From Comamonadaceae bacterium (lineage in GTDB: Bacteria; Pseudomonadota; Gammaproteobacteria; Burkholderiales; Burkholderiaceae_C): a stretch of 52,301 nucleotides of DNA. This document shows, in pieces, positions 8,465 through 15,973 of the stretch. A model generated the notes under the pieces. That model was not told where the DNA came from and did no database searches. It worked only from the letters and a program-made list of their open reading frames with translations. The stretch covers positions 1-52,301 of the forward strand of contig CANFLU010000019.1 of the NCBI GenBank assembly GCA_947447975.1, written 5' to 3'. The position numbers and the translations under genes were made by a program. Numbering within the stretch: position 1 is the first letter of the stretch; each line of letters opens with the position of its first letter.

Positions 8465-9151
8465 GTGGACATTGCCCAACTGATACAAACCGTCAGCCTC
8501 TACGCGATACCGGTGATTTTTTCTATCACCCTGCACGAAGCAGCGCACGGCTACGCGGCGCGCTACTTTGGCGACAACACCGCCTGGATGCTGGGCCGCG
8601 TATCGCTCAACCCCATGAAGCACCTCGACCCAGTGGGCACCATCTTGTTGCCACTCTTGCTGTACTTCAGCACCTCGGGCGCATTTTTGTTTGGCTATGC
8701 CAAGCCGGTACCGGTCAATTTTGGGCGACTGCGCCACCCTAAGCGCGATATGGTCTGGGTGGCGCTGGCCGGCCCGGCGATTAATTTTGCGCAAGCCGTG
8801 CTTTGGGGCGCGGGCCTGTTTGTCTTGCAAGGCGCGGGCATCAGCGAGGCTTTTTTGCTAAAAATGTGCCAGGGCGGCGTGCTGGTGAATGTGGTGATGT
8901 GTGTGTTCAATCTGTTCCCGCTGCCGCCGCTCGATGGCGGGCGCATTTTGGTGGGCCTCTTGCCCATGCGCCAGGCTTATTGGTTATCGCGCGTGGAGCC
9001 CTGGGGCTTTTTTATTGTGATGGCGCTGGTGCTAACCAAAGTCATCAACACCTTTTGGATGCTGCCTTTGATGGGCCTGAGCTTTGAAGCGCTGGATTTG
9101 CTGCTCAGCCCCTTGCGCGCCCTGCTGCTCAGCGGCGCAGCGCCTGTTTGA
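8465..9151 (+). CDS. Site-2 protease family (M50) membrane metalloprotease
   Basis: This 228-residue polytopic membrane protein has the zinc motif HEAAH in the first membrane segment (SITLHEAAHGYAARYFGD) and the second motif NLFPLPPLDGGRI, whose Asp is the third zinc ligand. About five or six hydrophobic segments are visible and there is no PDZ domain, so it is the minimal M50B type, not RseP. It probably cleaves membrane-embedded substrates; the target is unknown. The start is GTG 8465. It sits between yciO and trpS in the same direction. Confidence 0.85.
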   Translation: MDIAQLIQTVSLYAIPVIFSITLHEAAHGYAARYFGDNTAWMLGRVSLNPMKHLDPVGTILLPLLLYFSTSGAFLFGYAKPVPVNFGRLRHPKRDMVWVALAGPAINFAQAVLWGAGLFVLQGAGISEAFLLKMCQGGVLVNVVMCVFNLFPLPPLDGGRILVGLLPMRQAYWLSRVEPWGFFIVMALVLTKVINTFWMLPLMGLSFEALDLLLSPLRALLLSGAAPV

Positions 9152-9179
9152 TTCGTTTGGCCTTTTTGTGTAATTCACC

Positions 9180-10472
9180 ATGAGCACTGTTCGATTTTTA
9201 ACCGGCATCACGACTTCGGGTACGCCGCACTTAGGTAACTACGTGGGCTCCATCCGCCCCGCGGTGCAAGCGAGCTTGCGGCCCGGCGTGGAGAGCTATT
9301 ACTTTCTGGCCGATTACCACGCGCTCATCAAAATTGACGAACCAACGCGCATCCAACGCTCCACCTTGGAAATTGCTGCTAGTTGGTTGGCCGCTGGCCT
9401 AGACCCCGAACGCGTAGTGTTCTACCGCCAGTCCGACATTCCGGAAATCCCCGAGCTGACCTGGTTTTTAACCTGCGTGACGGGCAAAGGCATTCTCAAC
9501 CGCGCCCATGCTTACAAAGCCTCGGTGGACAAAAACACTGCCGCCGGTACCGACCCGGACACCGACGTGAGCGCCGGCCTGTTTATGTACCCGGTGCTGA
9601 TGGGTGCGGACATTTTGATGTTCAACGCCCACCATGTGCCAGTGGGGCGCGACCAGGTGCAGCACATCGAAATGGCGCGCGACATGGCCCATAGTTTTAA
9701 CCACCGCTATGGCGAACATTTTGTGGCCCCACTGGCAGCCATTGAAGAAAGCGTGGCTACCTTGCCAGGCTTGGATGGCCGCAAGATGAGCAAGAGCTAT
9801 GACAACACTATCCCCCTGTTTGCTAGCAGCGCGCAGTTGCAAAAGCTGATTGCCAACATCAAGACCGATTCGCGCGCCCCCGGCGAGCCCAAAGACACCG
9901 AAGGCTCCGCCTTGTTTCAGATTTACCAGGCCTTTGCCAGCCCCGAGGAAACCGCCGCCTTCGCACGCGAATTTGCCCAAGGCATTAGCTGGGCCGCTGC
10001 CAAAGAAAAGCTGCATGCGCGCATTGACCAAGAGATTGCGCCCATGCGTGCACGCTACCAGCACCTGATGGAGCATCCGCAAGAAGTCGAGGCCATGCTG
10101 CTGCAAGGCGCCATCAAAGCGCGCGCCGTGGCCACGCCTTTTATGGCGCGCTTGCGCCATGCTGTAGGGCTGCGCGGCTTGGCTGCGCAAAGCGCTGGCG
10201 GCCCTGCTAAAGCGGCTAAGGCGGCCAGTGCAGCCTTCAAGCAATACCGCGAAAGTGACGGGCAGTTTTACTTCAAGCTGCTCGATGCCAAAGGCGCGCT
10301 GCTGCTGCAAAGCACCGGCTTTGCCAACCCGAAAGAGGCGGCACAAGTGATGGCCCAGCTCAAGACTGGGGGTGCCAGCGCATTGCCCGCCTGCCAAGAC
10401 TTTATTGCCTCGGTGAGCGATGCTGCAGCGCTGGACGAAGCGCTAGAGAGTGTGCGCGCGCAATCGGCCTAA
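9180..10472 (+). CDS. trpS: Tryptophanyl-tRNA synthetase
   Basis: Class Ic aminoacyl-tRNA synthetase that charges tRNA(Trp). The HIGH-like box is TPHLGNYVG near residue 15, and the KMSKS box is KMSKSYDN near residue 205; LMGADILMFNAHHVPVGRDQ lies between. At 430 residues it is about 100 longer than E. coli TrpS: after an Ala/Lys-rich hinge (GGPAKAAKAASAAF) there is a C-terminal extension containing SDGQFYFKLLDAKG. Similar extended forms occur in Burkholderiales. It is preceded by a 28-bp gap after the protease gene. Confidence 0.95.
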   Translation: MSTVRFLTGITTSGTPHLGNYVGSIRPAVQASLRPGVESYYFLADYHALIKIDEPTRIQRSTLEIAASWLAAGLDPERVVFYRQSDIPEIPELTWFLTCVTGKGILNRAHAYKASVDKNTAAGTDPDTDVSAGLFMYPVLMGADILMFNAHHVPVGRDQVQHIEMARDMAHSFNHRYGEHFVAPLAAIEESVATLPGLDGRKMSKSYDNTIPLFASSAQLQKLIANIKTDSRAPGEPKDTEGSALFQIYQAFASPEETAAFAREFAQGISWAAAKEKLHARIDQEIAPMRARYQHLMEHPQEVEAMLLQGAIKARAVATPFMARLRHAVGLRGLAAQSAGGPAKAAKAASAAFKQYRESDGQFYFKLLDAKGALLLQSTGFANPKEAAQVMAQLKTGGASALPACQDFIASVSDAAALDEALESVRAQSA

Positions 10473-10502
10473 TTGGCGATGAGCCCCGCTTAGGCAAGCG
10501 CC

Positions 10503-11405
10503 ATGCAAGCCAAATACCTGCTGCAACTGGCTTGCTTATCGGCGCTGTGGGGTGCCTCCTTCATTCTGACCCGCATTTCCGCACCGCAACTAGGGCCGAA
10601 TTTTTCGCCCTGGCTGCGCATGACTTTGGGCACCTTGATGCTGGCGATCATCATGCGCGTGCTCAAGCACCGCTGGCCCACAGAGCATTGGAAGGAATTG
10701 ATGTTTATCGGCTTTTTGGCCGTGGCCGGGCCGCACGCCTTGTATTCGCAAGCCGCCTTGTTTTTGCCCGGTGGCTATGGCGCGCTGCTCTCGGTTACCT
10801 CGGTGTTGTTCGGCGCGTTTGCCTCAGCCTGGCTGGGCGAGGAAGCGCTAACACGGGGCAAGCTGGCTGGTTGCCTGCTGGGTTTGGCCGGGGCCGCGCT
10901 GGTGGTGCGCTTGGGGCCGGTCCACCCCAGCGCACAGCTGATGCTCTCGGCGCTTACCTGTGTGGGCGCGGCAGCGCTATCGGGTATCGCCACGCCCTAC
11001 CTCAAGCGCGCTACGACGCGCATGGAGCCGCTGTCCATCACTGCCGGCATGCATGCGGCCTCGGTGCTCATGCTGCTGCCCGGCGCGGCACATGATTTTC
11101 CGAACGCGCATTTCACGCCCAGCGCTCTGGCCGCTGTCACCGTGCTGGGCATCGCAACTTCGGGCCTGGCCTATTGGATGTTTATGCGCATCATGCAACA
11201 CGTGCCACCCATGGCGTCGATGACCGCCAACTTTATGAGCACCGGCTTTGGCGTGCTCTGGTCGGTGTTGCTGCTGGGCGAAGCCACCAGCCTGGCCATG
11301 GCCGTTGGCGGTGGATTGATCGTGCTGGCTTGCCTGTTGGTGTCAAATGTCAACCCGCTGGATTTGCTGCGACGCTCGGACTCCAAGGCTGAAACGGACG
11401 CCTGA
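10503..11405 (+). CDS. EamA/DMT-family transporter
   Basis: The 300-residue protein has about ten hydrophobic segments arranged as two EamA repeats, the first opening with LACLSALWGASFILTRIS and the second near LMLSALTCVGAAALSG. A G-x-x-W-SVLLLGE block near residue 255 is typical. DMT proteins export metabolites such as amino acids or purines; the cargo cannot be predicted. It is the last gene of the + strand run starting at the PHP gene. Confidence 0.85.
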   Translation: MQAKYLLQLACLSALWGASFILTRISAPQLGPNFSPWLRMTLGTLMLAIIMRVLKHRWPTEHWKELMFIGFLAVAGPHALYSQAALFLPGGYGALLSVTSVLFGAFASAWLGEEALTRGKLAGCLLGLAGAALVVRLGPVHPSAQLMLSALTCVGAAALSGIATPYLKRATTRMEPLSITAGMHAASVLMLLPGAAHDFPNAHFTPSALAAVTVLGIATSGLAYWMFMRIMQHVPPMASMTANFMSTGFGVLWSVLLLGEATSLAMAVGGGLIVLACLLVSNVNPLDLLRRSDSKAETDA

Positions 11406-11451
11406 GCAAACCGCGTTGAGAATATCAATTACTCATTGAAGAAGTGCCCCT

Positions 11452-11817
11452 ATGCCCCGCGAAGTTCCCCTCATTCACCCCGGCACGATCTTGCTGGAAG
11501 ACTGGCTCAAACCCATGGTGATCAGCCAGTACGCGCTTGCCAAAGCCATTGACGTGCCACCCCGGCGCATCAATGAAATTGTCAAAGGCTTGCGCGGCAT
11601 CACCGTGGACACGGCCTTGCGTCTGAGCGTGTTTTTTGGCACCGATGCGCAAAGCTGGGTCAATTTGCAAACCCATTACGACACAGAAAATGCCCGCGTT
11701 GCCATGGCCGCCGTATTGGGCCGCATCTTGCCGCGTGAACTGGCTGAAGCTGACGATACATTGGCCGAATCAATCAACAGCGGCCATCTCCCCATCTTGC
11801 GGTCTAAAGCGCATTGA
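11452..11817 (+). CDS. HigA-family antitoxin (XRE, VapI type), orphan
   Basis: The 121-residue protein has the HigA layout: N-terminal PLIHPGTILLEDWLKPM, then a helix-turn-helix with AKAIDVPPRRINEIVKGLRGIT and TALRLSVFFGT, then a C-terminal helix. HigA binds and neutralises the HigB mRNA interferase and represses its own operon. No higB-like frame was found immediately upstream, where the order higB-higA is normal, so it appears to be an orphan. Its first 52 bp, from 4 bp before the ATG, are repeated at 13410-13461 with two mismatches. The gene overlaps the end of the convergent AbiE toxin by 14 bp. Confidence 0.85.
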   Translation: MPREVPLIHPGTILLEDWLKPMVISQYALAKAIDVPPRRINEIVKGLRGITVDTALRLSVFFGTDAQSWVNLQTHYDTENARVAMAAVLGRILPRELAEADDTLAESINSGHLPILRSKAH

Positions 11818-12771
11818 CAAGTCGCTTGGCTATAGAGCCAAAGCTGCTCCATGCCTCTTCAAAGGAAAACTTCTCTTCACCATAGACTAATGGCAATAGC
11901 ACTTCATGGTATTCACGGCGTGTTTGCTGATCGTTGCCTATTTCATTGAGCGCTGCGCTTAGAACGGTTTTGGGATCCGCTGCGAAAGCTGCGTCTTGAT
12001 AGCCAAACTGCTCTACATCACCAGCCGTTAAGTCAACAAAAGCGAAAATAGAATCGTCCAGAACTTCAGGTTTTTTCGACACGATGCAATGCACATCGTA
12101 GATATGGCGCACCAGTGCTGTATCCCATTTTTGTTGCATGTGTCCAGACCGATATTGCGCAAAGCGCCTCAGAAAAGATAAAACTTTTTCCGCCAAAGTT
12201 TCTGCAACTGAGCTAACGGGTACTGGGAATGTAACCCCAATACGCCCTGCAAATTTATCCGTCAAGGTTCCGATCTGTGCAATTTCTGTTGGTCTAACCG
12301 ACTTGCGCGCCACCAATTCCAACTGCAAATGGGGTCGCAGCGCAGCAATGCCGTCATATGCACGTTGGTATGCCCACTGACTATGGCTATATCGATTGTC
12401 ATTCAATGAACGTCGGAACTCTTCTATTTCTACAAAGCCGATAAGTGCAAGTGTTTTGATTACTTGCCCTCTAACTTCATCGCCAAGGTAGCGTCTTAAT
12501 TGATTCTGAGACCAATTGGCAACATCCTGCGACAGCACAATTTTGATGTCAGCATCTTCGGACATGCGCTCAATAAGCCCATGTGCTTTTGAAAGACTGG
12601 TGCCGCCGCAAAAAACCAAGGATGCATGTTCGAAATTGAGGTTAAAAACCGCCGCAACGCGGCAGTCAGGTGCTCGTCTTTTTCAAGCAGACCTGCGGTA
12701 ACGCCGCCCATGTCTGCCTCGGCAAGCAATGCTTCGATGAGTTCTCGGCGCTCAGCGGATAACGTTCTCAT
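11804..12771 (-). pseudogene. AbiEii/AbiGii-type nucleotidyltransferase toxin, frameshifted
   Basis: The gene starts at ATG 12771 (MRTLSAERRELIEALL) and reads well to DEHLTAALRR, then leaves frame near 12649-12655. The rest continues in another frame as FNLNFEHASLVFCGG and runs to 11804. Inserting one G after the CGG codon restores a continuous AbiEii protein of about 320 residues. The nucleotidyltransferase site GGTSLSK with downstream SEDADI lies just after the break. AbiEii toxins are type IV TA components that cause abortive phage infection. The start overlaps the antitoxin stop (ATGA). It is either a real inactivating deletion or a sequencing error in a GC-rich spot. Confidence 0.8.
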
Positions 12772-13169
12772 GCGTGCTCATAGGTGATGAACTTGCCGTT
12801 GAAGCCAATTTTTCGGCTGATTCTTTGCTTACCAATATTGACAACGATACCTGTAGGAACCTGCGTGCTTCGGCCGGCGTTGTACTCAGCTGTTTGGAAC
12901 GATTCCTTTAGGCGAACGCCAAGTTTGGTCAAGGCCTGCGGGCCGAGTACCTCAAGGGGTTGGATCGGAATGGGTTTTCCAGAAATCACGCTGGGTTTGG
13001 CCTTGGCATAGATGCCCACGCCTAGCCGTACCAACAGCCCAATGTCCGTGAGTTCCTTTAGCGCGCGCTTTACCGATGCTTCACTGCCAAATGGCTGAAA
13101 GTCGGCAGGCCGAAACACGAGTTCGGAGCGGCTCCGAATGGAGCGTCTGATGCGGTTGGTGATATTCAT
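12768..13169 (-). CDS. AbiEi-like type IV antitoxin / DUF6088 protein
   Basis: This 133-residue protein starts MNITNRIRRSIRSRSELVFRP, with a winged helix-turn-helix segment (SEASVKRALKELTDIGLLVRLGVGIYAKA) and a C-terminal domain seen in AbiEi/DUF6088 antitoxins. Such proteins repress their own promoter and counter the AbiEii nucleotidyltransferase without binding it. It is upstream of the toxin gene and overlaps it by 4 bp, the classic operon order. A short palindrome lies upstream of its start and could be its operator. The gene itself is intact. Confidence 0.78.
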   Translation of the reverse strand: MNITNRIRRSIRSRSELVFRPADFQPFGSEASVKRALKELTDIGLLVRLGVGIYAKAKPSVISGKPIPIQPLEVLGPQALTKLGVRLKESFQTAEYNAGRSTQVPTGIVVNIGKQRISRKIGFNGKFITYEHA

Positions 13170-13182
13170 GAAAACATTTTTG

Positions 13183-13228
13183 GGTCAATGACCATTCGGA
13201 AATAATTTACTTAAGCTATTGAATTATA
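13183..13228 (-). promoter_or_regulatory. Candidate AbiE operator and -10 region
   Basis: A perfect 11-bp palindrome (GGTCA-A-TGACC, 13183-13193) lies 14 bp upstream of the AbiEi-like start. A TATAAT hexamer on the minus strand (13228-13223) lies in an A+T-rich stretch just beyond. Autoregulation by AbiEi through inverted repeats is known; this site is inference. No convincing -35 box was found. Confidence 0.4.
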
Positions 13229-13409
13229 TAAAATAAATTTAGCATATAAAGCTCAACCACCCAAGGGTGTATTCTGTACGACAAGTCTGCAATATGGCGC
13301 AAAAACCGAGCCGCGTGGGTGAGGAAGCCTGCCGCCTTGGTCTCAAACCCAAGTTATTTCCAGGTTTAGCCCGCCGGGCTGAGAATAACGATCACCACTG
13401 AAGGAATAA

Positions 13410-13668
13410 CCCTATGCCCCGCGAAGTTCCCCTCATTCACCCCGGCACGGTCTTGCTAGAACACGTTGACTTCACGATAGGCCGGGAATTTTGGACAGAA
13501 ATCGGGTGCTGGCGCTGTACCGACATTGGCACGCGCACGATATGCGCGATCAAGCTGGACGGCGATCCCCGCAACTGGAATGGCCCGCCGTACGCTGTGG
13601 CTGAACACGTTTTTGACGAAAACGACTTTGGGGCGCTCTACGCCAGCAGGGATAGCGTGCCGACTTGA
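13410..13668 (+). CDS. Chimeric small ORF: HigA start fused to an unrelated conserved domain
   Basis: The coding part starts at ATG 13414 and encodes 84 residues. The first 16 (MPREVPLIHPGTVLLE) are the HigA N-terminus, encoded by DNA nearly identical to 11448-11499. From residue 17 the protein switches to FTIGREFWTEIGCWRCTDIG and NGPPYAVAEHVFDEND, which I recall as a small hypothetical family with no known function. There is no HigA helix-turn-helix left. It looks like a decayed higA copy whose 5' end was joined to another gene, or an ORF that captured a new start. GAAGGAATAACCCT before the ATG would serve as a ribosome binding site. Confidence 0.55.
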
Positions 13669-13675
13669 TACGCGC

Positions 13676-13921
13676 TCACGAATGAACGGGCGAAGCCGAG
13701 AGCTTCACTCCGAGCGCATGAAGTAGCTTGAGCATTGTGTCGTACCGAGGCTTGGCGCCTGGGGTAAGCGCCTTGTAAAGACTCTCACGACCAAGCCCGG
13801 TATCCTTGGCCAGTTGTGCTATGCCACGGGCACGCGCAACATCACGCACCGCGCTTGGAAATACATCAGGATTTGGATCTTCCAATGCAGCAGTGATGTA
13901 GTGCGCAATGGTTTGCGGCAT
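13676..13921 (-). CDS. Addiction-module antidote-like HTH protein (COG3636 type), short N-terminus
   Basis: From ATG 13921 the product has 81 residues. AVRDVARARGIAQLAKDTGL and GRESLYKALTPGAKPRYDTM form the helix-turn-helix region typical of COG3636 antitoxins that partner RelE/HigB-like toxins. Family members usually have 15-20 more residues at the N-terminus; here the start codon sits on the edge of an attC-like palindrome. Reading further upstream only translates the palindrome. No toxin gene is adjacent, so this is an orphan or a truncated copy. Confidence 0.65.
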   Translation of the reverse strand: MPQTIAHYITAALEDPNPDVFPSAVRDVARARGIAQLAKDTGLGRESLYKALTPGAKPRYDTMLKLLHALGVKLSASPVHS

Positions 13922-14019
13922 CACGTTCGAGTCAACCGGGCGGGGTACAGTGAGCGAAGCGAACCCCGCCAGACGCAAGATGCCTGCCGGTGCAAGTCAG
14001 GTTGAATGCAGGGTTAGGC
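13917..14019. repeat. attC-like imperfect palindrome between two small genes
   Basis: The GTTAGGC box (14013-14019) contains the stop codon of the GNAT gene on the minus strand. At the other end GGCATCACGTTCGA (13917-13930) resembles the partner box GCCTAACGTTCGA in degenerate form. Inside, TCAACC (13932-13937) pairs with GGTTGA (14000-14005), and GGCGGGGT (13939-13946) pairs with ACCCCGCC (13963-13970). This is the architecture of an integron attC site of about 100 bp. No integron integrase is in the window, so the identification is structural only. Confidence 0.5.
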
Positions 14020-14496
14020 CGCACTTTGGGCAACCATGAGGTGGTAGGTTCCTCGCAGGCCAGCTTCTGCGAAGCCGCAGGCATGGTACATGGAGCGTGC
14101 CGGGTTATCCGGGTGTACGGTGAGAGACACCTTTCGATAGCCGTGTGCCCAGGCTGCCGCAAGCGCGGCCTTCATCATGGACTTGCCAAAGCCGCGATTC
14201 TGAAACTCGGGCTCCAGTGCAATGCCAAGCTGAGGAGTCTCATCGTCGATGTATGCGAGACCTTGACCACCTGCAACCAGGCGCATCCAGCATGCGCCTG
14301 CGTCCTTTCCGTTCACCACTGCGACAACGCCGACATCTGTGCTCAGGCCCCAGCCCTCAACAAAGATCCGCACTCCCGGGTGCTGAAGTATCTCGATGGG
14401 ACGCAGCGGAGCAGGCGGAGGGTCCCAGAGCGCGATGTGTAGCCAGTGCCACAGGCTCTGCTGGTCGGATTTGAGGAGAGGGCGGAATTGCAACAA
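14014..14496 (-). CDS. GNAT family N-acetyltransferase in a cassette-like unit
   Basis: The 160-residue protein has the GNAT acetyl-CoA loop EFQNRGFGKSMM and the C-terminal ARSMYHACGFAEAG block. It starts with TTG 14496, nine bases after AGGAG. The stop TAA lies within the GTTAGGC box of the attC-like structure, and a GCCTAAA sequence (14513-14519) lies just upstream of the gene, so the gene is bounded on both sides by integron-type core boxes. GNAT genes are common integron cassettes. The substrate is unknown. Confidence 0.75.
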   Translation of the reverse strand: MLQFRPLLKSDQQSLWHWLHIALWDPPPAPLRPIEILQHPGVRIFVEGWGLSTDVGVVAVVNGKDAGACWMRLVAGGQGLAYIDDETPQLGIALEPEFQNRGFGKSMMKAALAAAWAHGYRKVSLTVHPDNPARSMYHACGFAEAGLRGTYHLMVAQSAA

Positions 14497-14519
14497 TCGT
14501 GGCTCCTGTGCGGCCTAAA

Positions 14520-14889
14520 GTGATTTAGACCGCAAAACCCGGTGGATACATCCGGGCACAGTCGATACATCTTTTGGATGAAATGGCTGCAAGCCGCTTA
14601 CGCCTTGGCTTTCAGATTTATTTGCTGTAGTTTTATATAGAGATAAATTTGCCATGAAACCCGGTGCACCTTTCTTGCAGTCCCAGCCTGCTAGATCAAT
14701 AGCGGGAGTACTTACGTTATCGGAACTATAGCCTCAACATCGTTAATTGCTGCCTTTTTGGTGTCAATTATTTTTGCGTTCGTCAGCCCACGGGGTAGTT
14801 TCAATGCACCACCCGGCCGAGTCGGCTTTCGGCAAATAACCGAAAATGCATGCCAACTCCCCTTATCGACACGCGTGCAAACCAGCCCC
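14520..14889. other. Gene-free interval
   Basis: About 370 bp separate the GNAT gene from TrhO. The sequence is more A+T-rich around 14620-14660 (TTTTATATAGAGATAAA), which could hold a promoter, but no clear -35/-10 pair is visible. A short AAACCCGGTG motif appears twice (near 14535 and 14657). No RNA gene was recognised. Confidence 0.4.
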
Positions 14890-15642
14890 ATGCCCAGCAT
14901 CCTCAATATCTCTGCCTATCTGTTTACGCCGCTGCCCGATGCGGCGGCGCTGCGCGAGACATTGCATAGCCGCGCACAGGGCTTGCAGCTCAAGGGCACC
15001 ATATTGCTGGCCCATGAGGGCATCAATCTGTTTCTGGCCGGACAGGCCGAGCAAGTGCGTAGCTTTGTGGCGCAACTACAAAGCGACGAACGCTTTGCGC
15101 CGTTAGCGCCCAAAGAGAGTTGGTCCGAAGAGCAGCCTTTCAAGAAAATGCTGGTCAAGGTGAAAAATGAAATCATCCGCATGAACCACCCTGCCATTCA
15201 ACCGGCGGCGGGCCGCGCGCCTGCGGTCAGTGCCGCCACGGTGCGGCGCTGGCTAGAGGCTGGCGTGGACGATGCAGGCCGCCCGGTGGTCACGCTGGAT
15301 ACGCGTAATGCCTTTGAGGTGGACGAAGGCACTTTCAGCGGCGCGCTGGACTGGCGCATCCACAAGTTCACCGAATTCCCCGATGCCTTTCGGGTGCACA
15401 AAGCATCGCTGCAAGACAAGACGGTGGTGAGTTTTTGCACCGGCGGCATACGCTGCGAAAAAGCCGCCATCTTGATGCGCGAGGAAGGGCTGCAGCATGT
15501 CTACCAGCTCGAAGGCGGCATCCTCAAATACTTTGAGGAAACCGATGCCAAACACTACCAAGGCGGCTGCTTTGTATTTGACGAGCGCCGCGTCGTCGGC
15601 CCGGATTTGCAGCCCATGCCATTGCAAGGCGATGGTTTCTAA
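14890..15642 (+). CDS. trhO: tRNA uridine-34 hydroxylase TrhO (rhodanese-like, YceA family)
   Basis: The frame is open from 14758, but ATG 14890 gives MPSILNISAYLF, the normal start of this family, and a 250-residue protein. An N-terminal acylphosphatase-like domain (LKGTILLAHEGINLFLAG) precedes a rhodanese domain with the active-site loop CTGGIRC, Cys183 and Cys189. TrhO uses oxygen to form 5-hydroxyuridine at tRNA position 34, the first step to cmo5U/mo5U. FDERRVVG near the C-terminus is typical. It stands alone and converges on a small membrane protein gene. Confidence 0.9.
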   Translation: MPSILNISAYLFTPLPDAAALRETLHSRAQGLQLKGTILLAHEGINLFLAGQAEQVRSFVAQLQSDERFAPLAPKESWSEEQPFKKMLVKVKNEIIRMNHPAIQPAAGRAPAVSAATVRRWLEAGVDDAGRPVVTLDTRNAFEVDEGTFSGALDWRIHKFTEFPDAFRVHKASLQDKTVVSFCTGGIRCEKAAILMREEGLQHVYQLEGGILKYFEETDAKHYQGGCFVFDERRVVGPDLQPMPLQGDGF

Positions 15643-15669
15643 GGCCTCTGCGTAGCCCAGGCACGCACT

Positions 15670-15948
15670 TCAGTCTTTTTTGTCGGTCGGTGGCAGGCGC
15701 GCTTGGCCGGGCTCAATATCGCGCCCCTGCACGTCGATGATGTCTGCGCTATCGCTTTGCCGCGCCTGCCAGGGGGCTTTTTGCTGCCACCTTTTATAGC
15801 TGTCGATGACGAGGACCAACTGCGGTTTGCGCCCGGTAAACAGCCAGCGCAGCAAAGAAAAGATGAACATCAGCACGGCCATGCACAGCAATACCAGCAT
15901 AAAACCCAGGCCGAACAACAGCAAAAACGCGCGAAGCACCCAACCCAT
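15670..15948 (-). CDS. Small membrane protein of unknown function
   Basis: ATG 15948 gives a 92-residue protein: MGWVLRAFLLLFGLGFMLVL leads into one long or two short membrane segments, followed by a basic, soluble tail that includes VIDSYKRWQQK and ends acidic/lysine-rich. The open frame continues upstream to 16047, but that overlaps the MFS gene. It lies 25 bp downstream of the MFS transporter and may be co-transcribed with it. I recognise no family. Confidence 0.55.
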   Translation of the reverse strand: MGWVLRAFLLLFGLGFMLVLLCMAVLMFIFSLLRWLFTGRKPQLVLVIDSYKRWQQKAPWQARQSDSADIIDVQGRDIEPGQARLPPTDKKD

Positions 15949-15973
15949 ATTTACATCCCGTTTTTTTCGAAGG

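Noticed and set aside
9468..10397. 309-codon minus-strand open frame inside trpS
   Set aside because: A shadow of trpS in high G+C sequence; no recognisable domain.
13261..13413. Remnant of a higB toxin upstream of the chimeric HigA-like ORF
   Set aside because: I tried the visible frames and found no HigB signature; the region remains unexplained.
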